Below are positions 9,137-16,508 of a stretch of DNA of 64,000 bases, piece by piece. Location of the stretch: assembly GCA_034521975.1 (NCBI GenBank), contig JAXHLR010000003.1:62001-126000 (forward strand), read 5' to 3'. Each line of letters opens with the position of its first letter. The first letter of the stretch is position 1. A program made the position numbers and the translations under genes. Source of the DNA: Acidimicrobiales bacterium. GTDB lineage: Bacteria; Actinomycetota; Acidimicrobiia; Acidimicrobiales; SKKL01. The notes beneath the pieces are model-generated. The model had not been told where the DNA came from. It made no database searches and saw only the letters and a program-made list of their open reading frames with translations.

Positions 9137-10396
9137 GTGAAGCTCGGCACGGCCGGACTCCCGAACATGGGTGAAGTCCTCGGGGCACCGGACCCACGGG
9201 ACCACATCCGAACCATCGGGGTGATCGCGCTCGGAGCCGGACTCGTGGTCTTCCAGCTCCGCGCCGTGCTCGACCACGTGATCGGCCCACCGTCCGCACT
9301 CACCCCGCTGGTCCTCCCGCTGGCCGCCCTGTGCGCCGCCGTCCTCGTCATCGGCGACCGTGGTCAGCTCCCCTTGGGTGTCGTGCCCGTCGTCGTGCTG
9401 GCAGCCACCTTCCTCCCCGGCGTCGCGCTGGCCAGCCTCGAGGGCTACTCGGCCCAGAAGTCGGCCGAGCTGGTGTTCGTGACCTTCGGGCTGTGCCTCG
9501 CGGCGGTCGTCCTCGTCGACTCCACCGACCAGGTCGCCCGCCTGAACCGAACACTGCTGGTGCTCACCGGACTCGTCTGCACCCTCGCGCTCGTCCTGCC
9601 CGGCGCCCGCGACGTGCTGGACCACCGCGCCTGGGCCTTCGACCTCAACCCCCTGCTGATGGGAAGGGCCGCGAGCCTGCTCACGGTGCTCGCCGTGTTG
9701 GCGATGCTCCGAACGTCGTGGCTGAACCGAGCGGGACTCGCCGCACTGGCCGGCATCGGCGCCTACTGGGTGATCGCCACCGCGACCAGGGCCCCGGGGC
9801 TCGGACTGGTCGTCGGCCTCCTGGCGATCGGCGCCATCTGGTGGTCGGTCGAGCGACGCCCAGGTGGCCTGCAACAGCTCTGGTGGTGGGCGATCGGCGT
9901 GGTGGGCAGCGTGGGAATCGCCGTCGCCCTGGCCCCGAGCGACGCGGTGGAGCGGATGACGAGGATGCGACTCGACGATGCTCGACGTTCCTACTACGAG
10001 GCCACCATGGACTCGATCACCTCCGAGCCCTTCGGCGTCGGCCTCGGAGACTTCGTCTCCATCCTCGAACCCGGTGCACGATTCCAGAGCCGGTACCCGC
10101 ACAACCTGCTCCTCGAGACCGGTGCCGAAGCGGGGATCATCGCCTTGGCCGCCGTCCTCGCGCTGCTCGGCGCAGCAGCGATGTTCGCCTGGCAGGCCCG
10201 GGCGACCTGGGGTCGGCTGCTGCTCCCACCCTTCTGTGTCGTCCTCGCCAGCGCCATGTTCTCCTCGGACCTGAACGGCAACCGTGCGGTGTTCATCTTC
10301 GCCACGGTCTCGGTCGCTCTCGGCCTCAGGGACCGGGCCGGCGGTCGGGCCACCTTCGACCTGTTCCGCCCGCTGCACCGGTCAACACCCCCATGA
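9137..10396 (+). CDS. Second O-antigen ligase/polymerase-type membrane protein
   Basis: A 419-residue polytopic membrane protein with regularly spaced hydrophobic segments and a large loop containing D-S-I-T-S-E-P-F-G-V-G-L-G-D-F and Y-P-H-N-L-L-L-E-T-G-A-E-A-G. The P-H-N-x-x-L-E-x-x-x-E-x-G signature places it in the Wzy_C family. It is transcribed divergently from the ABC exporter. Start GTG 9137 gives 419 residues; ATG 9167 is in frame and equally possible. The last 71 nt overlap the convergent glycosyltransferase gene. With the homologue at 2.2-3.5 kb it makes two candidates for polymerase and ligase. Confidence 0.75.
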   Translation: MKLGTAGLPNMGEVLGAPDPRDHIRTIGVIALGAGLVVFQLRAVLDHVIGPPSALTPLVLPLAALCAAVLVIGDRGQLPLGVVPVVVLAATFLPGVALASLEGYSAQKSAELVFVTFGLCLAAVVLVDSTDQVARLNRTLLVLTGLVCTLALVLPGARDVLDHRAWAFDLNPLLMGRAASLLTVLAVLAMLRTSWLNRAGLAALAGIGAYWVIATATRAPGLGLVVGLLAIGAIWWSVERRPGGLQQLWWWAIGVVGSVGIAVALAPSDAVERMTRMRLDDARRSYYEATMDSITSEPFGVGLGDFVSILEPGARFQSRYPHNLLLETGAEAGIIALAAVLALLGAAAMFAWQARATWGRLLLPPFCVVLASAMFSSDLNGNRAVFIFATVSVALGLRDRAGGRATFDLFRPLHRSTPP

Positions 10397-11462
10397 ACCG
10401 TTCGACCGCCCGCTCGAGCGTCAGGCGATCCCGATAGAGCTCTCCTGCCCGCATCGACAGGCGCTCGATCAGATCCGGCTGCTCGTACGCCTCCTCGATG
10501 CAACGGGCGAGACCGTCGACCGACGCGGGCGAGTACACCAACCCGGTCTCGCCGTGGATCACGAACCCGGCCTCTGGAGGGTGATCGGACGTGTCGGCGG
10601 TGATGACCGGCCGGGCACAGCTCAGCGCGTCCACCACGGCCAGTCCGGCGTGCTCGGGGATGACCACGAAGTCCGCCTCGGCCACCATCGGCCGCAGGAC
10701 CCCCCAATCCGTGACCGTTCCCACCCACTCGATGCGACCACCCACGCCGCTGCGGTCGGCCCGTGCCACGAGCCGGGCACGTTCAGGACCGTTGCCGACG
10801 ACGGTCAACGAGAGCTCCAGCCCGCGCTCGCCGAGCAGCGCAAGAGCGTCGATCAAGCGGTCGACACGCTTGCGCCCCTGAAGACGACCGATGTACACCA
10901 GCCGGCGACCTGGCTCCGACCGGACGTCTCCCGGACCGGGGGGTGGCCTTCCCGTGGTGTTGTCGATCACGTGCACCTCACGGTCGACCCCGAGGGTCCG
11001 GACACGATCGGCCCCGCCACGGGAGTAGACGATCGCACCGGCGGACAGGGACAGCTGCATCCGGCGCAGCAGGCGAACGACCCGTGAACGCGACCGCCCC
11101 AATCCGTGCCCGTAGAGCAGCACCGGCACGCCCCGAGCCTTGGCGATCAGGAGGATGGGCAGGACCTCCAGATGCCGCGCATACCAGTGCAGGACCATCA
11201 CATCGCAACGACCGCGCACCGCGAACCACAACGACCGGGGAGTGAACCACACGCCGTCGAGGCGGAACCGGCGCGTGGGGACGAACGAAGCCTCGAGGTC
11301 ACCCGTGCCATCGACGTGATGGCTGTCAGTCGGGGGGCGCTCGGACACCACCGTGAGACCGCCGTCCAGCGCCTCGTTCAGGGCGTTGAAGAGCGGAACG
11401 CGATAGTGGGGGACCACGTCGTGGACGAACGCGACCACGAGACGCCGAGGGCTGGGATCCAT
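10326..11462 (-). CDS. Glycosyltransferase family 4 protein
   Basis: A 378-residue GT4 protein. The N-terminus reads F-V-H-D-V-V-P-H-Y-R-V-P-L-F-N-A-L, a common acceptor-domain start for transferases that act on lipid-linked intermediates. The donor domain has Y-I-G-R-L-Q-G-R-K-R-V-D-R-L and P-E-H-A-G-L-A-V-V-D-A-L-S-C-A-R-P, a GT4 donor motif variant in which the second glutamate is Asp. A TAGGAT hexamer lies 9 nt upstream of ATG 11462, consistent with a leaderless or near-leaderless message. Its 3' end overlaps the O-antigen polymerase-like gene. The sugar is not known. Confidence 0.8.
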   Translation of the reverse strand: MDPSPRRLVVAFVHDVVPHYRVPLFNALNEALDGGLTVVSERPPTDSHHVDGTGDLEASFVPTRRFRLDGVWFTPRSLWFAVRGRCDVMVLHWYARHLEVLPILLIAKARGVPVLLYGHGLGRSRSRVVRLLRRMQLSLSAGAIVYSRGGADRVRTLGVDREVHVIDNTTGRPPPGPGDVRSEPGRRLVYIGRLQGRKRVDRLIDALALLGERGLELSLTVVGNGPERARLVARADRSGVGGRIEWVGTVTDWGVLRPMVAEADFVVIPEHAGLAVVDALSCARPVITADTSDHPPEAGFVIHGETGLVYSPASVDGLARCIEEAYEQPDLIERLSMRAGELYRDRLTLERAVERFMGVLTGAAGGTGRRWPDRRPGP

Positions 11463-11525
11463 GGGGCGCCCATCCTATGGTTCCGGGGCCACGGCGATGA
11501 GCGGGCCCCGACGACACCCCGTTGG

Positions 11526-11531
11526 TAGCGT
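11526..11531 (+). promoter_or_regulatory. Probable -10 element of a leaderless wecB transcript
   Basis: TAGCGT ends exactly 7 nt before ATG 11539 and there is no Shine-Dalgarno sequence between them. This matches the TAnnnT plus 7-nt spacing seen at many other starts in the window, where transcription would begin at the start codon itself. Confidence 0.5.
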
Positions 11532-11538
11532 CACCGTG

Positions 11539-12642
11539 ATGGCCGATGTGCTCATCGTCGCCGGTGCCCGGCCCAACTTCATGAAGGTCAAGCCGGTGCT
11601 CGACGCGCTCGAGGACCTCGACCTCACCACCGCGCTCGTGCACACCGGACAGCACTACGACACCGCCATGAGCGACGTGTTCTTCGACGAGCTCGGCCTG
11701 CGGACCCCCGACCACTCGCTCGAGGTGGGCTCCGGAAGCCACGCCACCCAGACCGCGGCGGTGATGACCGGCATGGAAGCCCTCGTCGACGAGCTGGCCC
11801 CGGGCGCGCTCGTGGTCGCCGGTGACGTCAACTCGACGATGGCCGCCGCCCTCGTCGGAGCCAAGGCCGGCTGCGTCGTCGCCCACGTCGAGGCCGGGCT
11901 CCGCAGCCGCGACTGGTCGATGCCCGAGGAGGTCAACCGGGTCGTCACCGACCGGGTCAGCGACCTGCTGCTCGCCCCATCGCCCGACGCGGTCGACAAC
12001 CTCCGCCACGAGGGGTACCGCGACGACCAGATCGTGCTCGCCGGCAACACGATGATCGACACCCTGCTCGCCAACCTCGACCGGGCCCGTTCGAGCGATG
12101 TGTTGGCCAGGCTCGACCTGCGGGCGGGTGCCTACGTGGTCGTCACCCTGCACCGGCCGTCCAACGTCGACGATCCCGAGGTGCTGGGTGAGCTGACCGG
12201 CCTGCTGAACGACATCGCCCGCGACCTTCCCGTGGTGTTCCCCGCCCACCCCCGTACCCGCGCCCGGCTCGACGCGGCCGCCCTGGTCCCCGAGGTGCAG
12301 CTGATCGACCCCCAGGGCTACCTCGACTTCGTCGCCCTGCTGGCCGACGCCGCCTGCGTGCTCACCGACTCCGGCGGGATCCAGGAGGAGACAACGGTGC
12401 TGGGCGTTCCCTGCCTCACCCTTCGCGACAACACCGAGCGGCCCATCACCCTCACCGAGGGCACCAACCGGCTCGTCGGCCGCGACCCGGCCACGGTCCT
12501 CGCCGCGTACCACGAGGTGCGAGCCGACCCCCCGCCACCACGACGCCCCGCCCTGTGGGACGGCAAGGCCGGTCTCCGGTGCGCCGAGGCGATCGACGCC
12601 GTGCTCCACGACCCGGACTGGCGGCGACCTACCGTTGTCTGA
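11539..12642 (+). CDS. wecB: UDP-N-acetylglucosamine 2-epimerase (non-hydrolysing)
   Basis: This 367-residue cytoplasmic enzyme interconverts UDP-GlcNAc and UDP-ManNAc. The N-terminal G-A-R-P-N-F-M-K-V-K-P, the H-T-G-Q-H-Y-D segment, H-V-E-A-G-L-R-S near residue 115 and D-S-G-G-I-Q-E-E near 277 are hallmarks of the WecB/MnaA family. Its product is the substrate for the WecC-like dehydrogenase encoded 27 nt downstream, so together they make UDP-ManNAcA. Start ATG 11539 is favoured by a TAGCGT hexamer 7 nt upstream; an upstream ATG 78 nt earlier would overlap the promoter region. Confidence 0.93.
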   Translation: MADVLIVAGARPNFMKVKPVLDALEDLDLTTALVHTGQHYDTAMSDVFFDELGLRTPDHSLEVGSGSHATQTAAVMTGMEALVDELAPGALVVAGDVNSTMAAALVGAKAGCVVAHVEAGLRSRDWSMPEEVNRVVTDRVSDLLLAPSPDAVDNLRHEGYRDDQIVLAGNTMIDTLLANLDRARSSDVLARLDLRAGAYVVVTLHRPSNVDDPEVLGELTGLLNDIARDLPVVFPAHPRTRARLDAAALVPEVQLIDPQGYLDFVALLADAACVLTDSGGIQEETTVLGVPCLTLRDNTERPITLTEGTNRLVGRDPATVLAAYHEVRADPPPPRRPALWDGKAGLRCAEAIDAVLHDPDWRRPTVV

Positions 12643-12669
12643 CCCACACGACCACCGAGGAGGAACCCG

Positions 12670-13929
12670 ATGACCAAGCTGGTGGTGATCGGCCAGGGCT
12701 ATGTGGGGATCCCTCTCGCGGTGCGCGCCGCCGAGGTCGGCTTCGAGGTGGTCGGCTTCGACATCGACAAGGACCGCGTCGACCAGCTGCGCGGCGGTGA
12801 CAGCCCCGTCGAGGACGTCACCTCCGAGCGCCTCGCCGCGGTCCGCTCCGACCGCACCTACACGCCGAGCAGTGACCCCGACGACCTGGCCGACTTCCAC
12901 GTCGCCGTGATCTCGGTGCCCACCCCGCTGCGCGACCACCAGCCCGACCTCGGCCACATCGAGGAGGCCGGCCGCACCCTCGCCGCGCGCCTCACCCCCG
13001 GTGCGACCGTCATCCTCGAATCGACCACCTGGCCCGGCACCACCGACGAGCTGCTCCGACCCATCCTCGAGGCGGGCTCAGGCCTGGTCGCCGGCGCCGA
13101 CTTCCACCTCGGCTACTCGCCCGAACGGGTCGACCCCGGCAACACCACCTGGACCCTCGAGAACACCCCCAAGGTCGTCTCCGGCATCGACGCCGCATCG
13201 CTCGCCGCCATCGAGGCCGTCTTCTCCAGGATCGTCGAGACCACCGTCGCGGTCCCCACCACCCGCGAGGCCGAGCTGGCCAAGCTGCTCGAGAACACCT
13301 TCCGCCACGTCAACATCGCCCTGGTCAACGAACTGGCCATGTTCGCCGGCGACCTCGGCATCGACATCTGGGCCACCATCGACGCCGCATCGACCAAGCC
13401 GTTCGGCTTCATGCGGTTCACACCGGGCCCAGGGGTGGGTGGCCACTGCCTGCCGATCGACCCGTCCTACCTGTCCTGGCGGGTGAAGCAGAGCCTGGGT
13501 CAGGCCTTCCGGTTCGTCGAGCTGGCCAACGACATCAACGACCACATGCCCGACTACGTGGTGCGTCGACTCACCGCCGCCCTCAACGACCGGGAGCTGT
13601 CGGTCAAGGGCAGGCGGATCCTCGTGCTCGGCCTGTCCTACAAGCGCGACACCGGCGACGCCCGCGAGTCACCGTCACAACCCATCTGCCGCCGGCTCGT
13701 CGCCCTCGGCGCCGAGGTCCGGGCCGTCGACCCCCACGTCGCCGGCGACCAGACCCCACCCGGGGTCACCCGCGTCGAGCTCACCGCCGACGAGATCCGA
13801 ACCGCCGACTCGGTCCTGGTGCTGGTCGACCACAGCGACTTCGACCCCGAGCTCGTCGGCCGCGAAGCACAGCACGTGCTCGACACCCGCCACTGGCTGG
13901 CACCAGGCCCAGGGGTCGAGCACCTCTGA
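12670..13929 (+). CDS. wecC: UDP-N-acetyl-D-mannosamine dehydrogenase (UDP-glucose/GDP-mannose DH family)
   Basis: This 419-residue NAD-dependent enzyme oxidises C6 of the nucleotide sugar in two steps, here most likely UDP-ManNAc to UDP-ManNAcA because of the wecB neighbour. The Rossmann motif G-Q-G-Y-V-G-I-P-L is at residues 8-16. The catalytic cysteine is C260 within G-V-G-G-H-C-L-P-I-D-P, and a late L-G-L-S-Y-K-R-D-T-G-D-A-R-E-S-P motif closes the C-terminal domain. A strong ribosome-binding site (GAGGAGGAA) precedes ATG 12670. A UDP-glucose or GDP-mannose substrate cannot be excluded from sequence alone. Confidence 0.88.
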   Translation: MTKLVVIGQGYVGIPLAVRAAEVGFEVVGFDIDKDRVDQLRGGDSPVEDVTSERLAAVRSDRTYTPSSDPDDLADFHVAVISVPTPLRDHQPDLGHIEEAGRTLAARLTPGATVILESTTWPGTTDELLRPILEAGSGLVAGADFHLGYSPERVDPGNTTWTLENTPKVVSGIDAASLAAIEAVFSRIVETTVAVPTTREAELAKLLENTFRHVNIALVNELAMFAGDLGIDIWATIDAASTKPFGFMRFTPGPGVGGHCLPIDPSYLSWRVKQSLGQAFRFVELANDINDHMPDYVVRRLTAALNDRELSVKGRRILVLGLSYKRDTGDARESPSQPICRRLVALGAEVRAVDPHVAGDQTPPGVTRVELTADEIRTADSVLVLVDHSDFDPELVGREAQHVLDTRHWLAPGPGVEHL

Positions 13930-13942
13930 CCGCAGCGGGGAC

Positions 13943-15859
13943 TCAAGCCCAGGGCCCGGTACCGGGCTCGATGGTGGCGTCCGTCGAGTCCCACGGCGCC
14001 CGGTGACCCCGCCGCAGCACGGCATCGAGCTCATCGGCCGGGGTGGCCAACAGCTCGTTCACCAGTGCGGGGGCGATCGGTGCCACCTCGACGTGGCTGA
14101 TCAGCGGATGGAACGGGCGGTCGTCGACCTCGCCCTCGGCCCACAGATCCTCGTGCAGCTTCTCGCCCGGACGAAGGCCCGTGTAGACGATGCGCACCGG
14201 ACGATCCGAGGCCGCGATCAACCGGCGGGCCACCTCGTCGATCCGCACCGCTTCGCCCATGTCGAGCACCAGCACCTCGCCGTCGCGCCCGATCGCCCCC
14301 GCCTGGATGACCAGCTCGACCGCCTCGGCGGTGGTCATGAAGTAGCGAGCGACCTCGGGGTGAGTGACCGTGACCGGGCCGCCCGCCTCGATCTGGGCCT
14401 CGAAGGCTCCGAGCATGGACCCCCGCGACCCCAACACGTTGCCGAAGCGCACCGACACGAACACACCGTCGGATCGCCGCGACATCTCGGCGGTGAGCCG
14501 CTCGGCGATTCGCTTGGTGTAGCCCAACACGCTGGTGGGGTTGGCCGCCTTGTCGGTGGAGATGTTGACGAACCGCTCGACGCCGACCTCGGCGCTGAGC
14601 TCGAGCAGCAGCTGGGTGCCGCCCACGTTGGTCTTCACCGCCTCGGCCGGGTGCATCTCCAGCAACGACAGGTGCTTGAGGGCCGCGGCGTGGAACACCA
14701 CCTGGGGCCGGAACCGGGCGAACACCTCGACCATGCGGTCGCGGTCGCGGACATCGGCCACCACCAAGGTGGGATCGTCGAGCAGGGCCCGGCCCTCGAT
14801 CGACATCTGCACCCCGTGCAACCCCGACTCGTCGCGGTCGACCATCACCAGCTCGGCAGGGTCGAACCGCCGGAGCTGACGGCACAACTCGGACCCGATC
14901 GAACCACCCGCACCGGTGACCAGCACCCGCCTGCCGGTGAGGTAGTGGGCGATCGACTCCATGTCGGTGGTGATGCCGCCCCGGCCCAACAGGTCGGCGT
15001 TGGACACCTCACGAACCTGTGACAGCGCCACGCCGTCGATCAGCTCGCGCACCGACGGCAGGACCCGCACCGCCAAGCCCAGCCCGAGCGCCTCGTCGTA
15101 GAGATCGCGGACCAGCTCGCCGCCGACGCTGGGCACGGCGATGATGAGCATCTGGGCATCGAGATCGGTGACCACCCGCTGGAGGTCGTGGCGGGTCCCC
15201 CGCACCGGGACCTTGTTCACGACCAGGTTGGCCTTGGCCGGGTCGTCGTCGAGCAGGCCCACCGGCACGTAGGCGCTGGCAGGATCGTTCACCATCTGAG
15301 AGACAAGCTGGCGACCGGCCTCGCCCGCGCCGAAGACCAGCACCGGAGAGGCGTCGTGGCGGCTCGGCCGGCGACGGCGGGCATCGAACCCCCGCCATGC
15401 GAGTCGACCCGCCGCCATGAGCACCAGCGCGCCCACCCCCGCTCCCATCGACGACGACGTGGGGACAGCGGTGTCGAGAACCAGACGGTTGACCACGACC
15501 AACAGCACCCCGGCTGCCAGCACCGTCCACACCAGCGCCACGACCTCCTCGTAGCTCGCGTAGCGCCACCTGCGGCGGTAGATGCGGGTGAACTGGGCGA
15601 TGAGCAGATGCAGGGCGACCGCGGCGAACGCCGCGGCCACGATCCCCCGGGACCGGTCGGCGGGGATCGCGAACTCGTAGCGCAACCAGGTCGCCACCCA
15701 CACCGCCACCGCCCACGCCACCGAGTCGGCGACCGCCTGCATGGCAGGCCAGGCCCGCGCCAACAGGCCGACCGGCCCACGATTCGAGCCGGCACGCGCA
15801 CCACCGACCGTGGTGTCCGGGCCCGCTTCGCGGGGGTGTTCGATGGGATCATCCGCCAA
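13943..15859 (-). CDS. CapD/FlaA1-type nucleotide-sugar 4,6-dehydratase, membrane-anchored
   Basis: The 638-residue protein has four N-terminal membrane helices (about residues 35-165), then two Rossmann regions: V-L-V-F-G-A-G-E-A-G near 180, and V-L-V-T-G-A-G-G-S-I-G-S-E-L near 315. The motif S-T-D-K-A-A-N-P-T-S-V-L-G-Y-T-K carries the catalytic lysine; the usual tyrosine position is Leu, and this substitution class is typical of the PglF/FlaA1/CapD family. It would convert UDP-GlcNAc to a 4-keto-6-deoxy sugar, feeding the DegT and NeuD-like enzymes at 21-22.6 kb. TTG 15859 is preceded by GAGAGG at suitable spacing, and a TACTGT hexamer lies at 15889-15894 on this strand. Confidence 0.88.
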   Translation of the reverse strand: MADDPIEHPREAGPDTTVGGARAGSNRGPVGLLARAWPAMQAVADSVAWAVAVWVATWLRYEFAIPADRSRGIVAAAFAAVALHLLIAQFTRIYRRRWRYASYEEVVALVWTVLAAGVLLVVVNRLVLDTAVPTSSSMGAGVGALVLMAAGRLAWRGFDARRRRPSRHDASPVLVFGAGEAGRQLVSQMVNDPASAYVPVGLLDDDPAKANLVVNKVPVRGTRHDLQRVVTDLDAQMLIIAVPSVGGELVRDLYDEALGLGLAVRVLPSVRELIDGVALSQVREVSNADLLGRGGITTDMESIAHYLTGRRVLVTGAGGSIGSELCRQLRRFDPAELVMVDRDESGLHGVQMSIEGRALLDDPTLVVADVRDRDRMVEVFARFRPQVVFHAAALKHLSLLEMHPAEAVKTNVGGTQLLLELSAEVGVERFVNISTDKAANPTSVLGYTKRIAERLTAEMSRRSDGVFVSVRFGNVLGSRGSMLGAFEAQIEAGGPVTVTHPEVARYFMTTAEAVELVIQAGAIGRDGEVLVLDMGEAVRIDEVARRLIAASDRPVRIVYTGLRPGEKLHEDLWAEGEVDDRPFHPLISHVEVAPIAPALVNELLATPADELDAVLRRGHRAPWDSTDATIEPGTGPWA

Positions 15860-16051
15860 CGCTGTCGCCTCTCGTCAGGTCGTCACCGACAGTATGGCGG
15901 CCCACCATCCACTGCGACAGTCTCGGCCGAAACCTCAACTCCACCGCGATCTGTGCCGAAAGAGTGACAAGTGACCTGCATGTCGGTTAGTGTCACGCCC
16001 AGGCGGGAGCTCGTACCCGCAGGCCCGAAGGCAAGAGACAAGGAAACCTAA

Positions 16052-16402
16052 ATGCGCAAAGCACTCGCCCTTCTCGCAACTGTCGGTGCGTTCATGATGC
16101 TGTCGTTCGGCATCGCCGGCGCCCAGGTCGACTACGACGGTGACGAGACCACCACCACGACCGAGGCGACCACCACCACCACCGAAGACGTGGTCACCAC
16201 CACGACCGAGGCCCCCACCACCACCACCGAGGACCCCAGTGGTATTGAAGGCGAGGGCGACGCGACCGATCCCGGCACCCTGCCGGCCACCGGCAACGAC
16301 AGCCTCCCGCTGGCCCAGATGGCCATCGTGTTGGTCGCCGCCGGCGGCATCGCCCTCCTCGCCGTGCGCCGCACCCCGGCCAAGGTGAGCACTGGCAGCT
16401 GA
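16052..16402 (+). CDS. Threonine-rich LPxTG cell-wall-anchored protein
   Basis: This 116-residue surface protein has a signal peptide (M-R-K-A-L-A-L-L-A-T then a hydrophobic stretch, cleavage near A-G-A-Q at 22-25). A Thr/Glu-rich spacer follows (residues 31-60, runs of four or five Thr split by Glu, Ala and Pro). The sorting signal is complete: L-P-A-T-G at 77-81, a hydrophobic helix 86-105 and Arg-Arg at 106-107. A class of sortase would link it to the wall, but no sortase is visible in the window. The Thr-rich stalk could be glycosylated. AAGGAAA provides the ribosome-binding site, and a strong hairpin follows the gene. Confidence 0.85.
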   Translation: MRKALALLATVGAFMMLSFGIAGAQVDYDGDETTTTTEATTTTTEDVVTTTTEAPTTTTEDPSGIEGEGDATDPGTLPATGNDSLPLAQMAIVLVAAGGIALLAVRRTPAKVSTGS

Positions 16403-16438
16403 TCCCAGCACATCGTTGACGCCCCACGAGGGCGAGTC

Positions 16439-16467
16439 CCACACCGGCCTCGACGAGGCCGGTGTGG
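16439..16467 (+). terminator. Perfect hairpin after the LPxTG gene, probable terminator
   Basis: CCACACCGGCCTCG and its exact complement are separated by a single A, giving a 14-bp nominal stem 37 nt after the LPxTG stop. There is no T-rich tail, which is common for terminators of high-GC actinobacteria. It sits inside the longest possible reading of the next gene, so it argues for a later start there. Confidence 0.55.
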
Positions 16468-16508
16468 CGCGTTCGAGCCCAGTCCGACCCGGTGCCCGCA
16501 CCACACCG

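Noticed and set aside
15961-16051. Possible riboswitch in the leader of the LPxTG gene
   Set aside because: There is a 5-bp GCGGG/CCCGC stem, but no match to c-di-GMP, c-di-AMP or other known aptamer cores that I could recognise.
16145-16230. Short tandem ACC/GAG repeats
   Set aside because: These encode the Thr-rich stalk of the LPxTG protein. They are irregular codon repeats, not a CRISPR array or minisatellite.
16416-16508. TTG/GTG-started extension of the DUF4012 gene
   Set aside because: It would put a perfect 14-bp hairpin, best read as the LPxTG terminator, inside the coding region. ATG 16509 starts at the first membrane helix.
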